DNA of 7,245 bases from an uncultured Clostridia bacterium (GTDB taxonomy: Bacteria > Bacillota > Clostridia > UBA1381), in assembly GCA_910585795.1 (NCBI GenBank), contig CAJUFV010000284.1, forward strand, positions 1 through 7,245. The letters are read 5' to 3'. Position numbers and translations under genes: made by a program. The notes beneath the pieces are model-generated. The model was not told the DNA's origin, did no database searches, and saw nothing but the letters and a program-made list of their open reading frames with translations. This document shows, piece after piece, positions 1 to 6,936 of the stretch (position 1 is the stretch's first letter; each line of letters starts with the position of its first letter).

Positions 1-18
1 AATTTAATAAAAACTATG

Positions 19-124
19 ATATATCGCTGATTTCAGAATATACGGAAACTTTTTGTTACCCTAATAAGACCCTCTCTCCCTCTTATTTTCTTAAACACCG
101 TGTATTCTGTGATGAGCGATATAT
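19..124 (+). repeat. Long imperfect hairpin element, copy 1 (possible leader RNA)
   Basis: Bases 19-45 pair with 98-124: 23 Watson-Crick pairs, 2 G-T (G-U in RNA) pairs and 2 mismatches over 27 positions. An inner stem is formed by 63-69 and 81-87 (AATAAGA/TCTTATT) with an 11-base pyrimidine loop. A second copy of the same arms lies at 4399-4513, also upstream of a sugar gene. It ends 74 bases before the alpha-galactosidase start. It could be a cis-acting structured RNA, an intercistronic processing hairpin (the upstream gene is outside the window) or a small non-autonomous repeat. The 8-base direct repeat TAATAAAA flanking it (5-12, 124-131) is too AT-rich to count as a proven target duplication. 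Confidence 0.7.
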
Positions 125-142
125 AATAAAATAGTAACTTAA

Positions 143-171
143 TTGTTCAGGGACAGGCGCGATTTTATAAA
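143..171 (+). promoter_or_regulatory. Candidate promoter for the alpha-galactosidase operon
   Basis: A -10 like TATAAA (166-171) lies 17 bases after a weak -35 like TTGTTC (143-148). The -35 matches the TTGACA consensus at only three of six positions, so an activator may be needed or the real promoter may lie upstream of the hairpin. Transcripts starting here would not contain the 19-124 hairpin. The spacing is ideal, but AT-rich DNA produces such matches by chance. Confidence 0.35.
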
Positions 172-174
172 ATC
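161..174. promoter_or_regulatory. Perfect 14-bp palindrome, candidate operator
   Basis: GATTTTATAAAATC reads the same on both strands. It covers the candidate -10 box (166-171) and sits 24 bases before the alpha-galactosidase start, a position where a bound repressor would block transcription. No regulator gene is in the window, and the AT-rich core lacks the central CG usual in LacI-family operators. The regulator is therefore unknown and the function is inferred from position only. Confidence 0.35.
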
Positions 175-198
175 ATATAAAATAAGGAGTACACAGAT

Positions 199-2361
199 AT
201 GGCAATAGAATTTAAAAATAACAAAATACATTTATATAATGACAGTATGAGCTACATAATTGAAATATCGAAACAGAACGATTTATTAAGCTTGTATTAC
301 GGCGCGCGTATTGAAGCAGATGATATAGAATGTCCCAAAAGAATACATGGCGCGGCTTGCTGTCAGGACGGCAATGATTATTCTTTATCGCTGTTCGCAC
401 AGGAATATCCGTCGGCAGGCGCGTCTGATTTTCGTTCGCCTGCTTATGAAATCGAAACGGACAAGGGACTGCATACTCCCGAATTAAAATATAAAAGTCA
501 TAAAATAATAAAAGGAAAACCGCCTATAAAGGGACTTCCGTCCGTATATACGGAAAATGAAAGCGAGGCTCAGACGGTTATTGTTACAACTGCTGATGAC
601 GTACACGGAATAGAGGTTAAGCTGTATTATACAGTATTTGAGAAGCTTAATGTAATATGCCGCCACAGTGAAATAACCAATGTTTCAAATCCGTATATAT
701 ATCTCAATAATGCGCAGAGCGTGAGCCTTGATTTCCCGGCAGGTGAATATGAGTATATCCATCTTGAAGGTGCGTGGGCGAGAGAAAAGCATATTGACAG
801 AAATACAGTTCATAAGGGCATACAGGGTTTTGAATCAAGGCGCGGAGCGTCGGGACATGTTGAAAACCCGTTTTTAATGTTTTTTGACAAAGGTTCAAAC
901 GAGGATTACGGCAATGTATACGGAATTTCGCTTGTTTACAGCGGCAACCACCGCTTTTTAATGGAGCAGGAAATGTATGAAACGGTAAGAGTACAGACAG
1001 GAATAAATCCGTTTAATTTCAGATTTAAGCTGAACAAAGGAGAAAGCTTTGTAACGCCCGAAGCTGTTATGGTGTATTCGTCAAACGGCTTTGCAAATAT
1101 GTCCAATACTTTTCATAAATTGTACAGAACGCGTCTTTGCCGCGGCAAATGGTGCGATAAGGCGCGTCCAATTCTTATAAACAATTGGGAGGGCACATAT
1201 TTTAATTTTACAAAGGAAAAACTGCTTGAAATAGCTGACGCGGCAAGTAAAATCGGCATTGAATTGTTTGTGCTTGACGACGGATGGTTTGGAAAGCGCA
1301 ATAATGACAATTCATCGCTCGGTGATTGGTATGAGAATAAGGAAAAGCTCGAGGGTACGCTTGCAGAGCTTGCTGAGGAAATGAATAAACGGGACTTAAA
1401 ATTCGGATTGTGGTTTGAGCCTGAAATGATTTCTCCTGACAGCGATTTGTTTAGAGTTCACCCCGAATGGGCGGTAAGCGTGCCGAATGTAAAACCGCAT
1501 TTGAGCAGAAATCAGCTTGTGCTTGATTATACAAGAGCCGATGTGCGCGAATATATTATAGAGCGGCTTACTGATATTTTATCAAACGCAAATATAGAAT
1601 ATGTCAAGTGGGATATGAACAGAAATATGAGCGATGTATATTCTTTGAATTTGCCGTCAGACTGTCAGGGTGAGTTCTACCATAGATATATACTCGGATT
1701 GTATGAGGTTCTTGAAAAAATAACGTCGGCTTTTCCTGACATTCTGTTTGAGGGCTGCGCCGGCGGCGGAGGACGAAACGACCCCGGTATGCTTTACTAT
1801 ATGCCGCAGAATTGGGCGAGCGATGATACTGATGCGGTAGAACGCCTGTATATTCAATACGGCGGAAGTATGGTATATCCCGCGTCAACTGTCGGCGCGC
1901 ATGTTTCTGCTGTACCAAATCATCAGACAGGCAGAACAACACCGCTTTCAATGCGCGGAACTGTCGCAATGAACGGCGCGTTCGGATATGAGCTTGATTT
2001 GTCAAGCCTTGGTGATTATGAACTTGCTGAGATGAAAAAGCAGGTTGAGTTCTATAAAAGTATTCGGGAACTTGTAATGACAGGCGATTATTACAGGCTT
2101 TTAAATCCGTTTACATCAAGACATTCGGCGTGGATGTATATATCGGAGGATAGGAGCAAAGCGCTTGTATATTATGCGGTAAAAGAGGTACGTCCGGCAA
2201 ATGAAACTGCGTTTTTAAAGCTCAAAGGGCTTGATGAAAATGCAGAGTATAAAATAAACGGCGAAATAAAAAGCGGAAAAACGCTTATGAACTACGGCAT
2301 AGTCATAGATATAAATGAAAGTGATTGTTATAGTACAATAATTAGGCTGGAGAGAGTATGA
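199..2361 (+). CDS. Alpha-galactosidase, glycoside hydrolase family 36
   Basis: Retaining exo-glycosidase that cleaves terminal alpha-1,6-galactose from melibiose, raffinose, stachyose or galactomannan side chains. The 720 residues match bacterial GH36 enzymes (about 700-730) of the AgaA/RafA type: N-terminal beta-sandwich, central (beta/alpha)8 barrel from about residue 325, C-terminal beta domain. LDDGWFG (359-365) carries the paired aspartates D360/D361 that bind galactose. KWDMNR (470-475) holds the nucleophile D472, and WASDDTD (539-545) holds the acid/base D542. The 70-residue gap between these two agrees with family enzymes. The galactose-binding loop reads CAGGGGR (520-526), with Ala where CSxGGxR has Ser. 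There is no signal peptide, so the enzyme is cytoplasmic and depends on imported oligosaccharides; no transporter is in view. AAGGAG (184-189) lies 9 bases before the ATG. It overlaps the galactokinase start. Its G+C is visibly higher than that of the genes after it. Confidence 0.96.
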   Translation: MAIEFKNNKIHLYNDSMSYIIEISKQNDLLSLYYGARIEADDIECPKRIHGAACCQDGNDYSLSLFAQEYPSAGASDFRSPAYEIETDKGLHTPELKYKSHKIIKGKPPIKGLPSVYTENESEAQTVIVTTADDVHGIEVKLYYTVFEKLNVICRHSEITNVSNPYIYLNNAQSVSLDFPAGEYEYIHLEGAWAREKHIDRNTVHKGIQGFESRRGASGHVENPFLMFFDKGSNEDYGNVYGISLVYSGNHRFLMEQEMYETVRVQTGINPFNFRFKLNKGESFVTPEAVMVYSSNGFANMSNTFHKLYRTRLCRGKWCDKARPILINNWEGTYFNFTKEKLLEIADAASKIGIELFVLDDGWFGKRNNDNSSLGDWYENKEKLEGTLAELAEEMNKRDLKFGLWFEPEMISPDSDLFRVHPEWAVSVPNVKPHLSRNQLVLDYTRADVREYIIERLTDILSNANIEYVKWDMNRNMSDVYSLNLPSDCQGEFYHRYILGLYEVLEKITSAFPDILFEGCAGGGGRNDPGMLYYMPQNWASDDTDAVERLYIQYGGSMVYPASTVGAHVSAVPNHQTGRTTPLSMRGTVAMNGAFGYELDLSSLGDYELAEMKKQVEFYKSIRELVMTGDYYRLLNPFTSRHSAWMYISEDRSKALVYYAVKEVRPANETAFLKLKGLDENAEYKINGEIKSGKTLMNYGIVIDINESDCYSTIIRLERV

Positions 2362-3641
2362 TGAAATATTATGAATGGACAAATAAAATAGAGAGAGGGG
2401 AAATTAATAGACTTTTAATTGAGCTTTATGGAAGAGACAATTTAGAAAATCAGAAAAAGCGATATTTATCATCAGTGAAAACCTTTATGAAATTATATCC
2501 TGAGAGAGATGAATTTTCGATTTTCTCTGCCCCGGGAAGAACAGAAATTGGCGGAAATCACACAGACCATCAACAAGGCTGCGTGTTGGCAGCAGCAGTT
2601 GATCTCGATGTAATTGCGATTGTGTCATTTCATGAGGAAGGTATTATACGAGTAAAATCAGAGGGATATCCTGAAGATATCGTTGATTTGTCAGATATAA
2701 ATGTTAATGAGTGTAAATTCGGCACATCTGCTGAGCTTATACGAGGTATAGCAGCATATTTTATAAATAAGGGTGTTAAAATAGGAGGCTTTGACGCATA
2801 TACTACCTCAAATGTTATTGGCGGAGCTGGACTTTCATCTTCAGCAGCGTTTGAGGTTCTTATAGCAACAATAATAAATGAGCAGTATAACAATGGGAAA
2901 GCCGATAATATAGAAATTGCAAAAATAGGTCAGTATGCAGAAAATATATATTTTGGCAAAAAGTGCGGACTTATGGACCAAATGGCTTGCGCCACAGGCG
3001 GTTTGGTATTTATAGATTTTGGAGATACAGATAATCCTATTGTAGAAAAGCATATGTATGATTTTTCAAAAGATAGTATAAATATCTGTATAACCGATAC
3101 AAAAGGCAGTCATGCAAATTTAACGGATGATTATGAGGCAGTATTTACGGAAATGCATCAGATTGCCTCTTATTTTGGCAAACCGTATTTAAGATTGGTT
3201 TCAGAAACGGATTTTTATAATGCTATTCCTTTGTTAAGAATTAGAAGCAGTGATAGGGCAGTTATGCGGGCGGTGCATTTCTTTAATGAAAATAACCGTG
3301 CCATAGAGGAAGCAGAAGCATTGGAAGAAAATAATATTATGAGATTTCTTTCTCTTGTCAGAGAATCGGGAAATTCATCATCAAAGTTTTTGCAAAATTT
3401 ATATTCACCTCAAAATCCACTGCAACAGGAAATTCCTCTTGCGATTATGATTAGCGAGAAGATACTTTTGGGAAATGGAGCGGTTAGAGTTCATGGTGGC
3501 GGATTTGCGGGAACAATACAGGCATTTGTACCAAATGAAAAGTTGAATACATATAAATTAAGCATGGAGAAGCTATTTGGAGAGAATAGTTGCCATATAA
3601 TAAAAATTCGTCCGTATGGTGGAATTAAAATGTTTGTATAA
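2358..3641 (+). CDS. galK: Galactokinase (GHMP kinase family)
   Basis: Phosphorylates galactose to galactose-1-phosphate with ATP, the first Leloir step, and so acts directly on the product of the gene before it. The three GHMP motifs are present: GRTEIGGNHTDHQQG (60-74), GGAGLSSSAA (155-164, ATP phosphate loop) and VHGGGFAG (378-385). GLMDQ (204-208) holds the catalytic base D207, and R61 matches the catalytic arginine. By motif alignment N67 stands where human and E. coli GalK have the sugar-contacting glutamate (EHTD becomes NHTD); H68 and D70 are kept. The length of 427 is a little above the usual 380-400. The ATG overlaps the alpha-galactosidase TGA as ATGA, with GGAGAGA (2349-2355) just upstream, so translation is probably coupled. 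A second ATG directly follows, so the start is uncertain by one codon. No galT or galE is in the window. A related sugar-1-kinase specificity cannot be excluded. Confidence 0.92.
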   Translation: MMKYYEWTNKIERGEINRLLIELYGRDNLENQKKRYLSSVKTFMKLYPERDEFSIFSAPGRTEIGGNHTDHQQGCVLAAAVDLDVIAIVSFHEEGIIRVKSEGYPEDIVDLSDINVNECKFGTSAELIRGIAAYFINKGVKIGGFDAYTTSNVIGGAGLSSSAAFEVLIATIINEQYNNGKADNIEIAKIGQYAENIYFGKKCGLMDQMACATGGLVFIDFGDTDNPIVEKHMYDFSKDSINICITDTKGSHANLTDDYEAVFTEMHQIASYFGKPYLRLVSETDFYNAIPLLRIRSSDRAVMRAVHFFNENNRAIEEAEALEENNIMRFLSLVRESGNSSSKFLQNLYSPQNPLQQEIPLAIMISEKILLGNGAVRVHGGGFAGTIQAFVPNEKLNTYKLSMEKLFGENSCHIIKIRPYGGIKMFV

Positions 3642-3651
3642 GTGTGCAATG

Positions 3652-3662
3652 CCCGTGTATTC
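3652..3662 (+). repeat. Short fragment matching the right arm of the hairpin repeats
   Basis: CCCGTGTATTC between galK and the PHP gene is identical to 4486-4496 in the right arm of hairpin copy 2, and ten of these bases also match copy 1 (98-107). No matching left arm is found nearby, so it cannot form the hairpin. It may be a decayed copy, a shared protein-binding half site, or chance. Confidence 0.3.
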
Positions 3663-3681
3663 GGATTGAAAGGAAAAGATT

Positions 3682-4386
3682 ATGAAAGAAGCATTAATCC
3701 AAACATATACTTACAAGTGTGAGTTGCATGCTCATTCATATCCTGTAAGCCTTTGTTCAGAAATATCACCTAAAGAGATGGCAAAGCTATTTATTGATAA
3801 CGGATATTCAGCCACCGTTCTTACCAATCATTTCTATTTGGGATATAGAAATGAGTTTGAAAGTGATGCAGCTTATGTAGAATTTTACTATAATGCATAT
3901 GCTGAACTTTTGGAGGCGGCAGGAGACAAACTAAAGGTATGTCTTGGTATGGAAATACGTTTTGAAAATGAAGCAATGAATGACTATCTTGTATATGGAA
4001 TAGACAAGTCAGACCTTGGAAAGGCATGTTACTATTTGGACAAGGATATAGAAACATTTTACAAGGGATTTAAAAATGAAAGAAATGTTATCTTGCAAGC
4101 ACATCCTTTTCGCGATGGTATGAAAGAGATAAATATGGATTATATTGATGGAATAGAAGTATTCAATATGCATATACACCATAACTCCAGAATAAGTAAG
4201 GCTGCTCAATGCGCGAAAGAATTAAATAAATTAAAACTATGCGGAACCGATTTACATTATCCATACCAAATAGGAACTTCATATGTGAGAACAAAATGTT
4301 TGCCGGAGAATTCATTTGATTTAGCAAATTTAATTAAGTCTCAGGATATGATTTTACAGGTTTCTGACAGCATAGTAATCCCGTAA
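3682..4386 (+). CDS. PHP-domain metal-dependent phosphoesterase
   Basis: A 234-residue single-domain PHP protein, a superfamily that includes histidinol phosphatases and other phosphoesterases using a bi- or trinuclear metal site. Likely metal ligands in order: ELHAHS (14-19, H16 and H18), TNH (48-50, H50), GMEIRFEN (89-96, E91), QAHPFRDG (139-146, H141), HIHHNSR (164-170, H166 or H167) and CGTDLHYP (187-194, D190 and H192, the counterpart of the usual GSDAH). The site looks complete, so the protein is probably active, but the substrate is not evident. AAAGGA (3669-3674) lies 7 bases before the ATG. The gene starts 40 bases after galK on the same strand, so it is probably in the same operon. 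A role on a sugar phosphate is possible from context only. No signal peptide or membrane segment is seen. Confidence 0.85.
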   Translation: MKEALIQTYTYKCELHAHSYPVSLCSEISPKEMAKLFIDNGYSATVLTNHFYLGYRNEFESDAAYVEFYYNAYAELLEAAGDKLKVCLGMEIRFENEAMNDYLVYGIDKSDLGKACYYLDKDIETFYKGFKNERNVILQAHPFRDGMKEINMDYIDGIEVFNMHIHHNSRISKAAQCAKELNKLKLCGTDLHYPYQIGTSYVRTKCLPENSFDLANLIKSQDMILQVSDSIVIP

Positions 4387-4398
4387 TTTATGTGAGGG

Positions 4399-4513
4399 AT
4401 ATATTATTGATTTTAGAATATATGGATTTTACTTGTTATCTCTCTGTAAAAGATGACACACTTTCTCTAAAAGATGTGTGAAATCCCCGTGTATTCTGCA
4501 ATGAGTGATATAT
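4399..4513 (+). repeat. Long imperfect hairpin element, copy 2 (possible leader RNA)
   Basis: Bases 4399-4425 pair with 4487-4513: 20 Watson-Crick pairs, 5 G-T pairs and 2 mismatches, the mismatches at the same two columns as in copy 1 (19-124). The apical part differs from copy 1 and has its own small stem, 4457-4461 with 4476-4480 (CACAC/GTGTG). The pair G26-C117 of copy 1 is A4406-T4506 here, a compensatory change, and four C-G pairs have become T-G. It starts 12 bases after the PHP stop and ends 26 bases before the ROK kinase start, with the AGGAG (4526-4530) 12 bases beyond the stem. It may act on the transcript between the two genes. Confidence 0.72.
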
Positions 4514-4539
4514 TAATTATTCTGTAGGAGTGAAATACA

Positions 4540-5218
4540 ATGTATATAGGAATAGATTTAGGCGGAACAAACATCGCTGCAGGTGTGGTAGACGAAGCAG
4601 GAAAGATTATATATAAATTATCAGTTCCTACATTAGCGCAAAGACCAATTGAGGAAATAGTTGAAGATATGGTGAATTTGTGTATTGATGTAGTAAATGG
4701 TGCTGACCGTCAAATATCAGAAATTAGGTCTGTCGGGATCGGTTGCCCGGGAACGGTTGATAATAAAAGCGGTATTATTGCTTATTCATGTAATCTTAAA
4801 ATGAAAAACACTGAACTTAGAGCAGTCTGTTACAGCTCTGATACGGCAGACAAAACAAGCGATGCAGTCTGACAGCAGTTCTATGATGCACAAATGGATA
4901 CAAGAGAATTGTGAGGTGTCGGGAAGAACCGCATTCGATTGTGCAAAAATGGGCGATAAGACAGCTACAGTAGTAGTAAAGCGGTATATCCGATATGTAA
5001 GCTATGGACTAATCTCCATATTAAACATATTTCAGCCGAGTAAAATCCTGATTAGCGGAGGAATATCCAAAGAGGGTGATTATTTGCTTAATCCGCTTAG
5101 AGAATATGTCTATGCAGGAGACTATAACAAATATCGAGAGAAAATAAAAATAGAAGCTGCGACGCTGTTTAATGACGCAGGAATTATAGGCGCAGAATTG
5201 AGCGGATGTAGATTATAA
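4540..5218 (+). pseudogene. ROK-family sugar kinase (glucokinase-like), broken by internal deletion
   Basis: The first 95 codons are a normal ROK N-terminus: IDLGGTN (5-11, ATP-binding loop) and GIGCPGTVDN (66-75), up to NLKMKNTELRA (85-95). At about 4822-4828 the sequence jumps to a ROK C-terminal part in the next frame, SVTALIRQTKQAM, and continues through SGRTAFDCAKMGDKTA, SGGISKEGDYLLNP and NDAGIIGAELSG to 5218. Compared with ROK kinases of about 310 residues, roughly 85-100 codons are missing. They would have carried the catalytic NDANAA aspartate, the GTGVGGG loop and the CxCGxxGCxE zinc motif. The N-terminal frame runs 15 codons past the junction to a TGA at 4872. With frame lost and catalytic core absent, activity is not expected. 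AGGAG (4526-4530) precedes the ATG by 9 bases. When intact it probably phosphorylated glucose or a related sugar, fitting the alpha-galactoside genes upstream. Confidence 0.9.
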
Positions 5219-5243
5219 TATTTTAAGATACAACGGAGAGATT

Positions 5244-6830
5244 ATGTTTGATTTATCCTATGATGATAAAGAAATACAACGATTAGTGTTTCATAAATAC
5301 AGTGTGCTTGTTATCAAACATGCTGCTATAAGTATATGGCGAAGGAATAATGCAAAAAAGCGGTCAGGAAACGTTATAGACTATGATATAGAATGGATGG
5401 GCGAAGATGATATTTATCCAAGTGATAATGTTATTTTTGACGAGAAAGGACATAGCTGTACTATCCAGGCAGAGTGGCTGTATGATGCTATGTTAAGACT
5501 TGATGACAAATATAAATCAGTGTTGATTTTAAAATATTGGTACGGATTTCTCCAAAAAGAAATAGCAGAAATGCTTCATGCTTCAAGAAGAACAATTACG
5601 TCATGGAAAAGCAGAGCATTTAAAAGTATAAAAGATTATGGAGAAAGAATAGGTAAGACATGGCATTATAAACAGCGTCATACTGCGAAACGCGTATATG
5701 ACAGATTAAATGAGATGTATGGTGATTTTGAGGTATGTTATTCTACGGTTGCAGCAGCATTCAGAAGGATAAAATCGGAAGTATACTACGTTTGCAGAGA
5801 ATACGCTCCACTAAGACATATACCCGGAGAAGCACAGGTTGATTTGGGTAATTGTGGTTTTGTTGAAAATGGTGTTAAATATAAAGGATACTATATTGTT
5901 ATGTCATTCACGTATAGTAATATAGCATTCTGTCAATTGCTGAAATCAAAAAATATTCAGTGTATTGTACAGGGGATAAAAAATATATTTGAATTTATTA
6001 GCGGAGTATCTCATGAAATAACCTTTGATAATGAAAGCGGTATTGTAAAGTGTTTGGGAGAGAAGATAACTAAACGTGTAGAAAATGAATTATTTCTGCG
6101 CTTTAAAAACCACTACGACTTTCGATGTGAATATTGTAACAGTCACTCGCCGAATCAAAAGGGACATGTTGAAGGCAAGATTGGATATTTGAGACGGAAT
6201 CTGTTTGTACCGCAGCCTGATATGCAGAATATTGATGAATATAACAAAGAATTATTAAATCAATGTATGAGATTGCATAACAGAAAACACCATCGCACAA
6301 AGAAAAGTATAATAGAGATGTTTGATTGTGACAGACAAGCGTTACTTCCATTACCCGAGAAGGACTTTGAAGTGGTTATCTGTATTGTGCGTAAGGCAGA
6401 CAGGGAAGGGCGGGTACAATTCAAAGGACAGCAGATATATTATCTTGAACCGAAATATGCTAATAAGAAAGTGCAAGTTAAATTGAGCTATAACAAGGTT
6501 ATTTTCTATGATAAGGAATTAAATAAGATTGCAAGATTTGACAGGTTGTATGGTGACAAAAATTATACGGCAATTCACTGGAAACAGTGGCTGCCTACTT
6601 TGTCAAGAAGACCAAACAGTCTGTTTCATTCATCATTTGCGGATATGTTTACTGAGAGGTTAAGACAATTTCTCTTAGGCGGAACAGCCAAACTGAGAGG
6701 TGTATATATGAAAGCACTGTGTGAGCTGATAAAAACAATGACGTTGGATAAGGCATTAAATATTGCAGATGAAGCAGCGGAACAAGCATTTGAAGAAATA
6801 GATGATATATTACAGCTTGCCGGTGTATAG
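5244..6830 (+). CDS. Fusion of a sigma-70-like protein with an IS21-family IstA transposase
   Basis: Residues 1-135 resemble the short sigma-70-like proteins of Firmicute integrative elements: DDKEIQRLVFHKYSVLVIKH near the start, then a region-4-like helix-turn-helix, LQKEIAEMLHASRRTITSWK (103-122). From about residue 141 the frame is IstA: KQRHTAKRVYDRL (143-155), AQVDLG (197-202), FDNESG (261-266), and GHVEGKIGYLRRNLFVP (307-323). The DDE residues are therefore D200, D262 and E310, all kept and normally spaced. The usual IstA N-terminal helix-turn-helix (about 90 residues) is absent, replaced by the sigma-like part. The C-terminus also looks slightly short. GGAG (5235-5238) lies 5 bases before the ATG and belongs to the sigma part. 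No istB ATPase gene follows, so independent transposition is unlikely. The frame has no internal stop over 528 codons, so either the fusion is recent or it is under selection. Confidence 0.82.
   Translation: MFDLSYDDKEIQRLVFHKYSVLVIKHAAISIWRRNNAKKRSGNVIDYDIEWMGEDDIYPSDNVIFDEKGHSCTIQAEWLYDAMLRLDDKYKSVLILKYWYGFLQKEIAEMLHASRRTITSWKSRAFKSIKDYGERIGKTWHYKQRHTAKRVYDRLNEMYGDFEVCYSTVAAAFRRIKSEVYYVCREYAPLRHIPGEAQVDLGNCGFVENGVKYKGYYIVMSFTYSNIAFCQLLKSKNIQCIVQGIKNIFEFISGVSHEITFDNESGIVKCLGEKITKRVENELFLRFKNHYDFRCEYCNSHSPNQKGHVEGKIGYLRRNLFVPQPDMQNIDEYNKELLNQCMRLHNRKHHRTKKSIIEMFDCDRQALLPLPEKDFEVVICIVRKADREGRVQFKGQQIYYLEPKYANKKVQVKLSYNKVIFYDKELNKIARFDRLYGDKNYTAIHWKQWLPTLSRRPNSLFHSSFADMFTERLRQFLLGGTAKLRGVYMKALCELIKTMTLDKALNIADEAAEQAFEEIDDILQLAGV
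5664..6830 (+). mobile_element. Remnant of an IS21-family insertion sequence
   Basis: Only the IstA part from about residue 141 of the fusion gene is IS21 sequence. The left end is lost at the fusion point, and istB and a recognisable right terminal repeat are missing downstream, where antitoxin and Fic genes follow. The left boundary given is approximate (uncertain by about 30 bases). The element looks truncated on both sides and not able to move by itself. Confidence 0.6.
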
Positions 6831-6861
6831 CTAAGCATAATGTTAAATAAATTTATAACAG

Positions 6862-6893
6862 CCTGAATAAGAATGTATTTAGGTTTTAATTTT
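6862..6893 (+). terminator. Weak intrinsic terminator after the IstA fusion gene
   Basis: CCTGAATA (6862-6869) pairs with TATTTAGG (6876-6883), eight pairs including one G-T, around a 6-base loop, followed by TTTTAATTTT (6884-6893). The position, 32 bases after the stop at 6830 and before a new promoter, suits a terminator. The stem is poor in G+C, so termination may be partial. Confidence 0.5.
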
Positions 6894-6936
6894 CGTGTTT
6901 TTTGTAAGGATGAACAGAGGAAAATGATCAGAGCAG

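Noticed and set aside
122..127. Perfect TATAAT as a promoter -10
   Set aside because: No -35-like sequence lies 16-18 bases upstream, there is no TG extension, and the bases overlap the foot of the hairpin.
1604..2005. Open frame of 133 codons on the - strand inside the alpha-galactosidase gene
   Set aside because: It lies wholly under a gene with intact catalytic motifs, has no recognisable domain and no clear ribosome binding site. It is a shadow of the codon pattern on the other strand.
19..4513. Hairpin copies as a CRISPR array or tandem repeat
   Set aside because: There are only two copies, more than 4 kb apart, with inverted arms rather than direct repeats and no spacers.
4862..5218. 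A separate small gene starting at ATG 4862
   Set aside because: ROK homology in this frame begins upstream of that ATG (from about 4826), and no ribosome binding site precedes it. It is the 3' half of the broken kinase.
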